From: Corticium candelabrum
Lineage: Eukaryota > Porifera > Homoscleromorpha > Homosclerophorida > Plakinidae
Assembly: GCF_963422355.1 (NCBI RefSeq)
Contig: NC_085091.1
Span: 6,816,968 to 6,880,967 of the forward strand
Reading direction: 5' to 3'
Length of the DNA: 64,000 nt
The notes under the pieces are model-generated. The model searched no databases, was not told the DNA's origin, and worked only from the letters and a program-made list of their open reading frames with translations. This document shows positions 32,379-42,944 of this stretch, in pieces. Within the stretch, counting starts at the first letter, position 1. Each line of letters starts with the position of its first letter. A program made the translations under genes and the position numbers.

Positions 32379-33610
32379 GACTAGTAAATGCTCGGTTAGC
32401 ATTGTGTTTGGCGAGCTATGGTGCTCTGTCTTTACCAATTCGGGTAACAATGGTTACGTTAGGTAGCAATAGTTTCTGTCAAACAAACGCTGGAACTTAG
32501 GAAACATACTTTCAGTTGCTCTTCTAAAGTCTTTTGCGTTCAATTATCCGATTCAGACGTTCAATTATCCTTTGCTTACGGCTGTTGTGCAACTAAATGA
32601 CTTACATAGTCTGCGGTTGGGCAGCTGCTCAAATATCATCATTTTTCAGTTGTCTAGACTCAATAATTTGTAATTAATCTTGACTTTAGCATGAATGTTT
32701 AGCGTGTGTTGTACAATAATTTCCTTTGCACTAATCTTGGTGTCCCACGTTTCCACGAAGGTCTAACTAAGCTGTTATGAGAGAACTAAATCTACATATC
32801 TAGGAAGCCTACAACAACGCTTTGCTGCGTCAATCGTGCGTGGTGTAATCCGCGTACTTTGTAAATCGCGCTTCTTGCGTGATACCATGCATGCAACAGT
32901 CGATCATGCGTCGTAGCGGGTTTTTAGCTTATCAAGGGCTCGAATTTTACTACTTCGCCTTCCCATCTTTCTTGAATCAATCATTTATTGTTCAGCTGAA
33001 ACGTGAGTGAGCATTCTAGAAAGACGTCATGAAAGAAATGTGTAAATAAAATAATTATTTCTATATTTAGTACTTCTAATTAGGACAGAACATTGGATAA
33101 TCGAATGCCCCAATCGGATAACTGAACGCCCAATTCGGATAATTGCTTGCCTCAATTATTTAACTGAACGCCGAGTTCGGATAATTGAACGCAAAATACT
33201 ATAGTTGTCTTCGATTCTTCGTTCACGCTTCAATCGTCTCACTCGTTTACTGAGATAGTCGTGTAATAATGGTCGCGTAGTCACGTGACAATGGTTGCGT
33301 AGCAATATTTTCTGTCAAAGTAACGCGCGGAAACTCTATAAACAAACTTTTCTCTTCTTTTAGCTTTTCCTTTTCATTCCGTTTGTCACGCATCAGTCTC
33401 CTTTGCGCTTTAGTCGCATAAGGGAGCAAAATCGAGAGTCGTTTGACTCTTCTCGCCAACAAATTACAATTGAGCCGACCCCTGGAAAAGAGTCCCTTGC
33501 TTACATTTTTGCGCATATGTTACGAAGTCAAAATTGCATTCATCTGGCATCATCGTTTTGTCGATACGTCTTTGAGTTTTGCCGTAAATCCATATGACAA
33601 GTGCTGACGC

Positions 33611-33671
<61 letters not shown>

Positions 33672-34440
33672 TATAAATATATAAATACTAGTAAATGCTC
33701 GGTTAGCATTGTGTTTGGCGAGCGATGGTGTCTTGTCTTTGTATCAAACAAACGCGGGAACTCAGCTGCAGGAAACAGACTGTCAGTTGCTCTTCTTCTA
33801 GTTTCTTCAATTCTTCGTTCACGCTTCAATCGTATCACTCGGTTACTTAGCTAGTCGCATAACAATGGTCGCGTAGTCGCGTAACAATGGTTGGGTACAG
33901 CAACAAGGTCGGTCAAACTAACGCGCGGAAACTCAGAAAACAGACTTTTCTCTTCTTCTAGCTTTATATTTCCATTCCTTTTGTCACATGTAAGTCTTAT
34001 TTTCTTCTTAGTGGCGTGAGGGAGCAAAATAGAGAGTCATTTCGCTCTTCTAGCCAAGAAATTATAATTAAATCAACCCCTCGAAAGGGAACCCTTGATT
34101 CAATTTTTAGCGTATATGTTACGGAGTCAAAATTGCATTCATCTGGCATCGTCATTTCGTCGATCTGTCTTTCCGTTTTGCCGTAAATCCATATGACAAG
34201 TGTTGACGTACGTATATAAATATTTAAATATATAAATATATAAATATATAAATATATACATAAAATGTATCTTGATCTCAATTGACACGACAAGAGAGAG
34301 GGTTGATCCGCTCGCCAATAATATATCTCGAGCTCAATTGACATGACAAGAGAGAGGCTCGCTTCGCTCGCCAATAAATCAACATTTATTATTCTAATGA
34401 CCAATATATTTTTATTTCATGGCACTCGATACAGCTGGCT
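32379..34440. repeat. Interspersed repeat cluster with internal duplications
   Basis: 33245-33612 and 33840-34215 are two direct copies (about 370 bases, about 80% alike) of a repeat that ends in (TA)n or (AAATAT)n tracts. CTAGTAAATGCTCGGTTAGC occurs at 32378 and 33690. 34270-34385 holds two units of about 56 bases ending CGCTCGCCAATAA. The 3' AT tails suggest SINE-like or satellite-like elements. No gene is supported. Confidence 0.6.
33612..33687. repeat. (TA)n microsatellite
   Basis: TA tract passing into ATATAAAT units at the 3' side of the first 370-bp repeat copy. Confidence 0.9.
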
Positions 34441-34780
34441 TTAATTAAGTAAGTACTTTTTAGTTTTATAGATGGATTTGATGTACCAGGGGTACATACT
34501 AAATACTAAATTAATAGCTCGTGCTGACGCAACTTCCCAGGCAATCGACAGATCAACAAGCATCAGTTGGTGCAATATGCACAAAAAGCAAGTTGCTGAG
34601 GCTCTCCTCAGTCTTGCGTCATCTACCTTCTCAGAAATGTTTTGATTCGACGAAGGGAGACGCCTTTCTCCCCACCACATCAATTGCAAAAGCGGTCTGG
34701 CACCGCGAGGCTAAAGAATTCCCAGCATTGATTGATATTAATAAATTTAATGACTTTAGCAGGAAGGAAATTGGCTGACA

Positions 34781-37700
34781 ATGATAGAAATGCTTTACGT
34801 GTTATCCTTTGTCTTGGTCGTTTGCATTGGATTATTTCTATCCCCTTGGGCTAGAAAATTTGTGATGAAAGTGAGTCGTAATGAGACAACGTCGTTGCTC
34901 TGGTCACCACGCGCTTGTGAAGATGTCTTCAATGACGCGTATACGGTAGACATCGACGAATTTCCAGCCACCGACGACGACTACGTCTGTGTATCTAATT
35001 TGATCATCAAGGGTTTGAAGAGCTTGAAATGTCGAGAGGAGGAGGAATGCAAACTCGTGTCTATTTTTGGACCTGCAAGGCAAGGAAAGTCGTTTCTCCT
35101 TAGCCAGCTACGAGGATCACAACTCTTCGCAGAGCAAGACAAAACGCCAGGAATATACGTAAGTCGTCCTTGTTACACTGACGAATTACCATTATGCAAT
35201 AGCCCCAGAAGACGTCATTCACGTGATTTCGTGGTTGCCTTTGCTGATACGGTAGGTCTGTATCGTGATGTGGTTCATGATGCGCGTGTAGTAGCACCAC
35301 TTATTGGTCTGAGCAAAGTGGTTATTTTCAATTGGCTTGGAGGCTTCCAGAAGAATAAAGTTTTTCACCATCTTAGGAAATTTCTCACTAAGTTTACTGC
35401 AATGATACCCAGTCTTCAACACAGACGTGTCCGTTACCTTCATATTGTTTTGAGAGACGCAAATGTGACGTCAGAAGAGGAGAACGCGATTATGTATGAG
35501 CGACTATTTCTACGTGAGCCTGAATACGGCAACAGCGCAACAGAAAGAAATTGTATACGAGAAAGGATTAATAATTTGTTTAGTGAAGTCAATGTTTGGT
35601 GTATACCCAGGCCTAACAAACCGATCAGACGCAACATCTCAGATGGAACTTCAGAGGGTTTCAAGACGCATGTCGACAGACTGCGGGCAGCAATAGTGCA
35701 GCAGTTGTCACAGGCATCTGCACGAGCAGCATCCATCACGTGTCGACAAGTTGCAGAGATGCTGCCTCTGTCGTATCTTCCTTCAGAAGCGTGCTCCTTT
35801 TGGGCAGCTAAAGGCGCAATAGTTTCGTTACAAAACGAACTTTTCGACTTCTCTCAGAATCTCAGAGACAGATTTCCTATTTCACAGGCGCAACTGAAAG
35901 TAGAGTTTGAGACTGAAGTTGAACGGCTAAAAGACCTATATATACTGAATGATTACGCTTCTCTGTTTAATAATGACGTAACGGCAGTAACGGAAGCAGC
36001 CGATCGGCTTTGTCAAATGTATTATCAGCAAGCCATTTGCAGCAACGAAACACTTCCACTGAAACAGATTAAGACTACAACCGAGTTAGAATCACCAATC
36101 AACGAGATGTCGGAAGGTATATAGTGTGCTAAATATCTGTGTGGCCAGTTTGATTTTAGTTAATGTGTACTCATACGTTTGCAATTGCTAGATATAGGTC
36201 AGTGGAGTAGACAGACAAGTATTACTCAGAGGCGCCAGCAAACGAACACGCAACTATTGCAAGATTGTACATATTTTCAAAGCTACCCAAACTACTCCGA
36301 ACGTTCATCGGCTGAGCAGGAAGATGAATTGCGCCGTTTCAAGACACAGCTAAAAGTCCTTCGAGATCAAAACGCAAAATTAGAACTAAAGAACACAAAT
36401 CTTGAAAGCCAACACGAACGTCTCGTCAAGGAAGTACGAGCCTTTCAAAACCAAAATGACCTTCTTTCTATTGACGTTGATAGACTAACAGTAAATTTTG
36501 ATTCACTGGAACGGCACGCTGAGACCACCAAGGATCAATAGCTGTTACGTCTCAATGAAGAAATGCAAATAAATAAAACAATTCAAGAACATTTTGAAAA
36601 GGAGAAAAGAGCAGATTTAGAATCTCATCGGAGAACAGTCAAAGACTTGCAAGAAGAACGAGCGATCTTGCAGAAGAACAGTAAGGATCTAGCTAAACGG
36701 CTACAAGGGCAAGAAGCTGCAAACGACAAATTACAGAATGACAACGACGTGTTAGAGAAAGAAAAAGAAGAGTTAGACGTTGAGATAGTTACATTGAAGC
36801 AACAAATGGAAAGTAAGATATCAACGTTAGACAATCTTATACTGGTTTAGGTAAATATTTGTATTTTAGAGGGCCACCTGGCTCATTGGCATTGGCAAAA
36901 CGATCGACGCCAATGGCAAATTTACGAAGACCATACGGCAGTTCAATTAGAAACAGTTTATACAGAACAAACTGAAACAATTACACTGCAAATCGGCAAG
37001 CGTTATCATTACGAATTCGATCTTCGGGTAATGGCAGATATGAAACAAAGAAATCTAGACACAGGAAAAGTGCGAAAGATAACGAGAACAGAATGGTCTT
37101 TTTCAGGTAGGACAATGTACATACGTACTAAACTTGTGTTAGTCAGTATACAAAAAGTAGTGTGCTTGTACGTATAGGTTGCCCTGATACGTGGGAAAGA
37201 CAAAGCAATGATTTCCATCTTTCTACAGTAGGTACAACGACTGTTGAGTAATAGGACATCCAAACTCGTTTTGACAGAACTATGCCAGGTTTCAAAATCA
37301 AGAAGATTGAACGAATTCAGCGTTTTTATCTCTGGCACGAGTACCAACTTGCCAAACACCGAATGGCCATGAAGAACGAAGGAGAAGTCAACGAAATGGA
37401 GTTGTTTCACGGGACAAATCAAACAGATCCGTCACAAATTTATAAGAGTCCGGTTGGATTTGATATAAAGTACGCTGATTCGCGAGGCCGGTGGGGTACC
37501 GCCATCTACTTCGCCAGAAAAGCTTCGTATTCCCATAGATACTGTTATGCCAAAGACGAATCTGGCAACCGTCTACAAATGTTTTTAGCAAAGGTTCTAA
37601 CCGGTATTTGTGACGACGATGCTCCAAATCGGTTAGTAGGTCGAGAGCTAAGGCGGCCGTATTTTCGACCGGATCCGCCAGCTGCTTGGACCAGAGACGA

Positions 37701-37887
37701 TGCGTGTGATCGCAGATATGATTCGCTAAGCGGAGTGACCAGCGTAGTGACCAGAGGAATGACCAGGCGAGTGACCAGCGAAGTTTGGTCGAGAGTTTAT
37801 GCCATTTTCGATAACTTTCATGCATATCCGTATTATTTGATTACATACGCTCCTCGCAAAATTTATGTAGCGAAAACAATGGTGTAG
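34781..37887 (+). CDS. Gene 3: membrane-anchored GTPase-coiled coil-WWE-ADP-ribosyltransferase
   Basis: Exon 1 (34781-36116) encodes a hydrophobic anchor (residues 4-22) and a GB1/RHD3-like GTPase. Its P-loop is GPARQGKS (97-104), followed by DTVGL (156-160; DTEGL in gene 2) and VLRD (223-226) in place of a classical NKxD. Exon 2 (36192-36812) is coiled coil, exon 3 (36870-37106) the WWE domain (HWHWQNDRRQW), exon 4 (37178-37887) the ART (ELFHGT, GRWGTAIYFARKASYS, YPYYLITY). Junctions A|GTAAGA, G|GTAGGA and TAG| acceptors keep phase 1. In-frame stops lie at 36539 (TAG, coiled coil) and 37249-37254 (TAA TAG, just before the ART core). Either the copy is newly inactivated beyond the GTPase, or it yields separate GTPase and ART products. 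Exon 1 itself is intact, 447 codons to its read-through stop. Confidence 0.8.
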
Positions 37888-38023
37888 TGCTTTCAGTTGC
37901 ACTGTTTTTCGTAATTGCAATGACACTGCTGTTTACCGTAATTTGCTTATGATATTAAAATTTCTAATTTTGCTGAATACAAGTGATCAAAGCACATGTT
38001 AGTGGTTATTTGTATTCATATCA

Positions 38024-39113
38024 TCTATATATATAAATGAGACGTCTGTTTGTATGTCTGTGTGTCCGTCTGTTGGAGCGTTTCTCAAAGACGGCGAGTC
38101 CGATCTCGGCTGAATTTGGCTCGCGCACGCCGAATTCATTGAAATCAAAAGTGAGACTGTGTTTGTCTTCCTGACTTCTCTCACGACGACGCCATTTCCC
38201 ACCGATCGCACTCGCTTTCACTCGCGGGCGAATATCTTCGGAACGGCGCATCATATCTTCACCGAATTTAGACTGCCCGTTCCTGACGGCAGACGGTACG
38301 CGCTAAGCGTGTCGTTTATTGCGTGCGACGGTGGAAAACGTAAGATATTTTTGCTGATATCCGGGTCTTGAAAAAATACGCCCACAGTCGTTTGCCAGTC
38401 TACGACCGTCGAAGAGCTGCCGTGTTTAATGCACCTGTTCCCCGAAACGCCAGCAACGTCTTCGAAGAGACGCCGTTCAACGGGACTGTCGAAATGGCGA
38501 GAGTCGGCATTCTTCATATACGGGGGAACGAATTATCCGGGTAAGTATTGCACGTGACTTGCACGTTACGGGATTCACGTCGAAATTATAGATGCCAGGT
38601 TCGATACACCTGTTCTCCGCAACGGGACTGTCGAAATGGCTTCAACGGGATCAATAATCCAATCAACGAGATTTTTTGAAACTGGACACGTGTCGAAAAG
38701 ATGCCAAGTTCGATACACCTGTTCTTCGCAACGGCAGGAACGTCCAAGTCGAAATGCCTTCAACCAATCACTAATCCAATCAACACGATTTTTGGAAACG
38801 GCAATTGAACGGGATATGACTATGAATGAGAATTCTGTCTGGCTGCTATTAAACGGTAAAAGCACTTACACCACCGCTAATTAGTGACATTAAACGGTTA
38901 CTGACAAAACATTACAGTCTACTGCGCCAAAACATTACAGTCTACTAGCTGCGCAATATCCGGGAGTGCTATACGATTGCAAATGTATACGCGACATTTT
39001 TTGTTGTGTTTACAATGCCTCCGAAGAGACGAACTGGCTGGCAAACAGTGTCTGCAAATCAATAATTTGTGTGATTAAACTATTATCCGGGCGAAGCCGG
39101 GCATTGGAGCTCG
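38024..39113 (+). mobile_element. Helitron-like element B, uninterrupted
   Basis: It starts TCTATATATATAAATGAG and ends with hairpin CCGGGCGAAGCCGG (39087-39100) plus GCATTGGAGCTCG. It matches Helitron A on both sides of the Ginger insertion. Near the 3' end (about 39014) is a frame beginning MPPKRRTGWQTVS before a stop. That could be the leftover N-terminus of the autonomous element's protein. There is no Rep/helicase, so it is non-autonomous. Confidence 0.65.
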
Positions 39114-39627
39114 TTTTTAAATAATTGGTGAGACTGTAATAGTACTGATACATGTAAATATATGTACCATATTAACACGCAGACAGACAGATAAGCAAAC
39201 AGACAGACCGACAGACAAGCAAACAGACAGAGAGACAGACAAGTTGTCAAAGTACAACGGAGAACTAGTACAACTAAATCTATATATATATAGATTATTG
39301 ATTCAATTAATTTAATAAAAGTTATACAAATTATATATATATTTACTAAATATTGGAATCTTTTCTTCTTACTTAACTTGCACAGTAAAGAACGTCGCTT
39401 ATGTCGATAGATAAAATTTTGAAACGGTACTTCTTCACCTAGAGTATTGAAAAAGTTTGGTTTCGTCACGTGCGCATGAGTTTCCTAACTAAGTGCGACA
39501 TAATTCGCACTCCTTTCACCTTCAATTCAATTCAGTCTTCTATGCCCTTCGAACATTATATAACAGCTCTTTGCGTAACTATATGTTTTTAAATTCCGTA
39601 ATTGCAAAGCATTGCCCAGATAAGCTA
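39114..39627. other. Spacer without gene
   Basis: Contains an ACAGACAG-type microsatellite (39178-39242) and TA-rich DNA. No coding signal. Confidence 0.5.
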
Positions 39628-39636
39628 CCTGACGTC

Positions 39637-40404
39637 TAGGCTCGAGTGTCCAGCCAGTCATCTCCCCCCGCAGCGGAGAAAGACGGCTGGAGACATTTGC
39701 CACCCAAACAAACCGCCGACTCTCTTTCCTCTAATCAAAGTGCCGTTCAATGTTTGTGCATCCTCGATAGGGATGCACGTCTCTATTGCCTCTTTGCTAA
39801 TGAAATTTCGCTCTGACGCAAGTACGTGTACTCTCGACACGTGCCATCCAAGTCTACGAACAACATGTCGACTCTTTCCAGCTCTTCTCGTTGTCTGTCC
39901 CTCGTTCTAAGATCGCTAGACTCAAAGTTTACCACAGAGGCCGACCAAAGATCGACCGCAATGTATGCAAATCATAGCTCTGCACGTCGCCCTGCGTTGA
40001 GTGCAAATACCACGCTTTGTAGATGGTCTACTCGTTCAATGCATGCAACGTACGACACCTTGAGGGACTAGAAGTTGTTTTGCATGCGCTGCCTAGTCCT
40101 CCAAGTACGAAAAGGAAGACAAAGAGAAGATGACATGCAGGTGTAGCTCACACCCTAACGAAATGTGATATCAGACTATAAAAGTAATTGACTACTCAGT
40201 TACAAAGCCATTAGTAGAGAGCCAATAGCGACAGGCATTGCTATCAGCAGTTATCGTAAGTACACGTGCATGCACAAGCACTAACCAAACGTGTAAGATG
40301 TTGATTGGATGATAGAGAGGCAGCGGTTTCCTTTGAGTGGTGAACGTCTCCAGCCGGTCTTTCTCCGCCGCGGGTGGAGATGACCGGCTGGACACTCGAG
40401 CCTA
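39637..40404. mobile_element. MULE-like inverted-repeat element, 768 bp
   Basis: The ends are inverted repeats of about 57 bases beginning TAGGCTCGAGTGTCCAGCC. Exact 9-bp duplications CCTGACGTC flank it (39628-39636 and 40405-40413). Nine-base duplications with long inverted ends are typical of Mutator-like elements. It encodes no transposase. The interior looks like captured coding DNA, as in Pack-MULEs. Confidence 0.75.
39658..40065 (-). pseudogene. Captured coding-like fragment inside the MULE-like element
   Basis: Minus-strand frames read as protein, with SLKVSYVACIERVDHLQSVV, FALNAGRRAEL, RDRQREELERVDMLFVDLDG, then after a frame change SRVHVLASERNFISKEAIET. Two stops and one shift are present. 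I do not recognise the source gene. The composition and continuity make a captured host exon more likely than chance. Confidence 0.4.
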
Positions 40405-40515
40405 CCTGACGTCCAACTAGTGTATAATTTAATAAGGTTAGAACAAAGTAGTACCAGCTGTCTCAGTTTTGTCTGTGTCTCTAGTGTTGTATGTGAAGTT
40501 CAGGCCGGTGTCATA

Positions 40516-40835
40516 GGGAATTTGGTATCCCCGAACCATATTCACTGGGGAATTTGGTATCCCCGAACCATATTCACTGGGGAATTTGGTATCCCTTCGA
40601 GACATTTTGCATCCCCGAACCGTAAATCCTAGGGAATTCGGAATCCCAGGAAATTTGGCATCCCCGAGTCGCATTTGCTAGGGAATTTGGCATGCCCGAG
40701 CGGTATTTTCTAGAGAATTTGACATCCCAAGCCATATTTACTAGGGAATTTGGCATCCCCCGAGCATATTTCCTAGGGAATTTGGCATCCCTCGAGCCGT
40801 ATTTGTTTAGAGAATTTGACATTCCTGCGCCGTAC
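40516..40835 (+). repeat. Subterminal tandem array of the Ginger derivative
   Basis: About ten units of roughly 30 bases, each with GGGAATTTGGYATCCCCGAG or a near match. A shorter inverted set is at 42308-42440. They are probable transposase-binding sites. Confidence 0.85.
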
Positions 40836-40929
40836 TTATTATGATTTCGCACATCTAAAAATGTGACATTCTAAACTCTATTTTACAGTCTGCGTGTTGT
40901 GCTAAATTTCTAACAAACTGACATGTTAC

Positions 40930-41610
40930 AAATTGCGTGTTTGTGGTCTAATTAAATTTGCGACTGAAAACTTCTATTTTAGTTAACTTCGTTAAAGCTA
41001 GTGACTCTATATCGTCTACTGTAGTTACAGCGTTTTTACAAACAGCCCACTTCGAGAAGTAGTCTATCAATGTCACGCAATACCGATTGCCGCTGCTGCT
41101 AACTGGAAATTCAATCAGGTCAATCCCAACCTTTTTCCAAGTGTCTGTCACAGACATAGGATGCAGAGATGGCGCTGGTTTGTCAAACTTTCTCTTGGAT
41201 CTTTGACATACTTCACAATGTTTTATCTATTGAAACAGTTAGCAAAGTAATCTACATGTAAGTAGTAATCACTAAATCATTCTGATATATCTTTTTATAT
41301 ATTTTTCCAATAGTATCTTGCCGTGATTTTGTCAAAAGTTCTGTCTCTTCCGAAGCGACACCCACCAACTTTGTCATCGTGACATTCTTCCAATTTTCTC
41401 AACTTGGTTGTTTTGTCGGAAATAACCTTAGCAAGTAGAAAAATGTTGCAGAGAAATAGTTTATGTACTTCGCGTCACACCTGTCTAAGTCTTGGCTCCT
41501 CAGTTTTAGGAATATCTTTGTAGTGAAGAACACCAGAAAGCAACTCAAACTTTTTGAATCGTTTTCGAATTGCCCTTTCCCTGCTTTGCTTGATGCAGCC
41601 GGATAGTGAC
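40930..41610 (-). pseudogene. Truncated Ginger integrase
   Basis: Three exon-like blocks mirror those of the complete element. 41600-41490 has RKRFKKFELLSGVLHYKD. About 41400-41320 has LEECHDDKVGGCRFGRDRTF (zinc-binding start). About 41230-40948 has HCEVCQRSKRKFDKP and the first catalytic Asp region (VGIDLIEFPVSSSGNRY). The second Asp and Glu are missing. Splice positions correspond to those of the 21407-24960 gene. Confidence 0.75.
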
Positions 41611-42446
41611 CATCTGACAAGTAGGCGAAGACTTCTTTCTACATTTTCGTCTCGGCACTCTCGTTTGCAATATCGCCGACATGAGTCTTCTCCATCGTGT
41701 GTTCAGAGCTACAATTTATTAGCCGTCCATTGCTATGCATGGCTATTTAAATATATGTGCGTTGGGTCGTAATGCTTCATGTAGCTAAATGATCAGTCGG
41801 CTGACGAACCACCCGTGAACTTCCAATACGTCATAGCGAGGCGACGATATACGGTCATGTGCTTGTGAAACAGAGTCCACGACCTCCTGGTGATGTCATT
41901 CTAACACCAGACATAATTTAACCTAAATGATGACGCAAAGATCAACATACAGCCTACGCACAGCCGGCAGACGCCACTTCTTCCACCTAGACTTGCTACA
42001 GTTCAGACCGCGTAATATGCTTCTCTCGGTTTCTGCAACACTTCTTAGAATGGTAGAACTAATTGAAAATGATGAGAGACAATCCAGACGTTAACACAGC
42101 TAGACGGCACTGGATTTATCTTGTACGAGAACTTGTGCATAGCATGGGTTAGTCGGTGTTTCGTACTAAAAGCAATGACATCACCGAAAGTTCGTGGAGT
42201 CTGCAGCATAGTGGCACATGATCGTCTAGCATCATCGCACAATTACTTCTTGGAAGTGCACCTGTAGTTCGTCGGCCAAATGATCATTTACCTACATGAT
42301 GGATAGAGGATACCAAATTCCCCAAGGGATGCCAAGAGGAATGCCTCAGACCCTCAGAGAATATGGCTTGGGGATACCAAATTCTCTAGTGAATACGGCT
42401 CGGGGATGCAACAAACAAAGGATGTCAAATTCCCTATGACACCCGG

Positions 42447-42944
42447 GATCCTCGAACAATCGAAAGCAGCGACGCACAAACTTACTTTGAGATCGCGCAT
42501 ATAGATCTGGTTGACTGTTTGTGCACGTGCCGATGAGACTTGGATATAGATTGCGCATAAGTACGCATGTCACAAAGCTTTGGTGCGCATGCGCAGACAA
42601 GGTATACGATAATCTGCTCGTCTGGTTGCATGTCTGTTTGTTACAGACTTATTTCCTTTTACTGTTGCGCACCAAAGCATTGACACTTTCGACGCTGTCG
42701 TTAGTTCCCTGTAGAGCAGCTTTCTTTAATTTATCAGCAAGTGTTCGCTTCAATAACTGTTTCAAATTTCAAATAGAATGTCGATGTATGCGTCTTCATT
42801 ATACGCAAATATGCATGTATTGTTAGTATTATGCAAAAAGCGTTCAAAATTGTTACAATAACATCAAAAACCACAGTAACTGCAAATACTGTCTAAGTGC
42901 CACCCAGCACACTACGTCTCGCTAGCTAGCTGTGCTGTACCCCT
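42447..42944. other. Spacer 3' of gene 4
   Basis: No supported gene. Probably includes the 3' untranslated region of gene 4. Confidence 0.4.

Larger units (their letters stand above)
40505..42446. mobile_element. Deleted Ginger1-type element with terminal repeat arrays
   Basis: The element is 40509-42441 (1933 bp) with ends TGTCATAGGGAATTTGG and inverse. CCGG lies immediately left (40505-40508). On the right there is one extra C and then CCGG (42443-42446). It carries remnants of a Ginger-like integrase on the minus strand but lacks most of the catalytic core and any protease, so it is non-autonomous. Confidence 0.8.

Noticed and set aside
34781..37887. Alternative genetic code explaining in-frame stops
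   Set aside because: Stops stand at positions of different amino acids (Gln-, Tyr-, Arg- and Trp-like) across the locus, and many intact genes use normal stops. Pseudogene decay is simpler.
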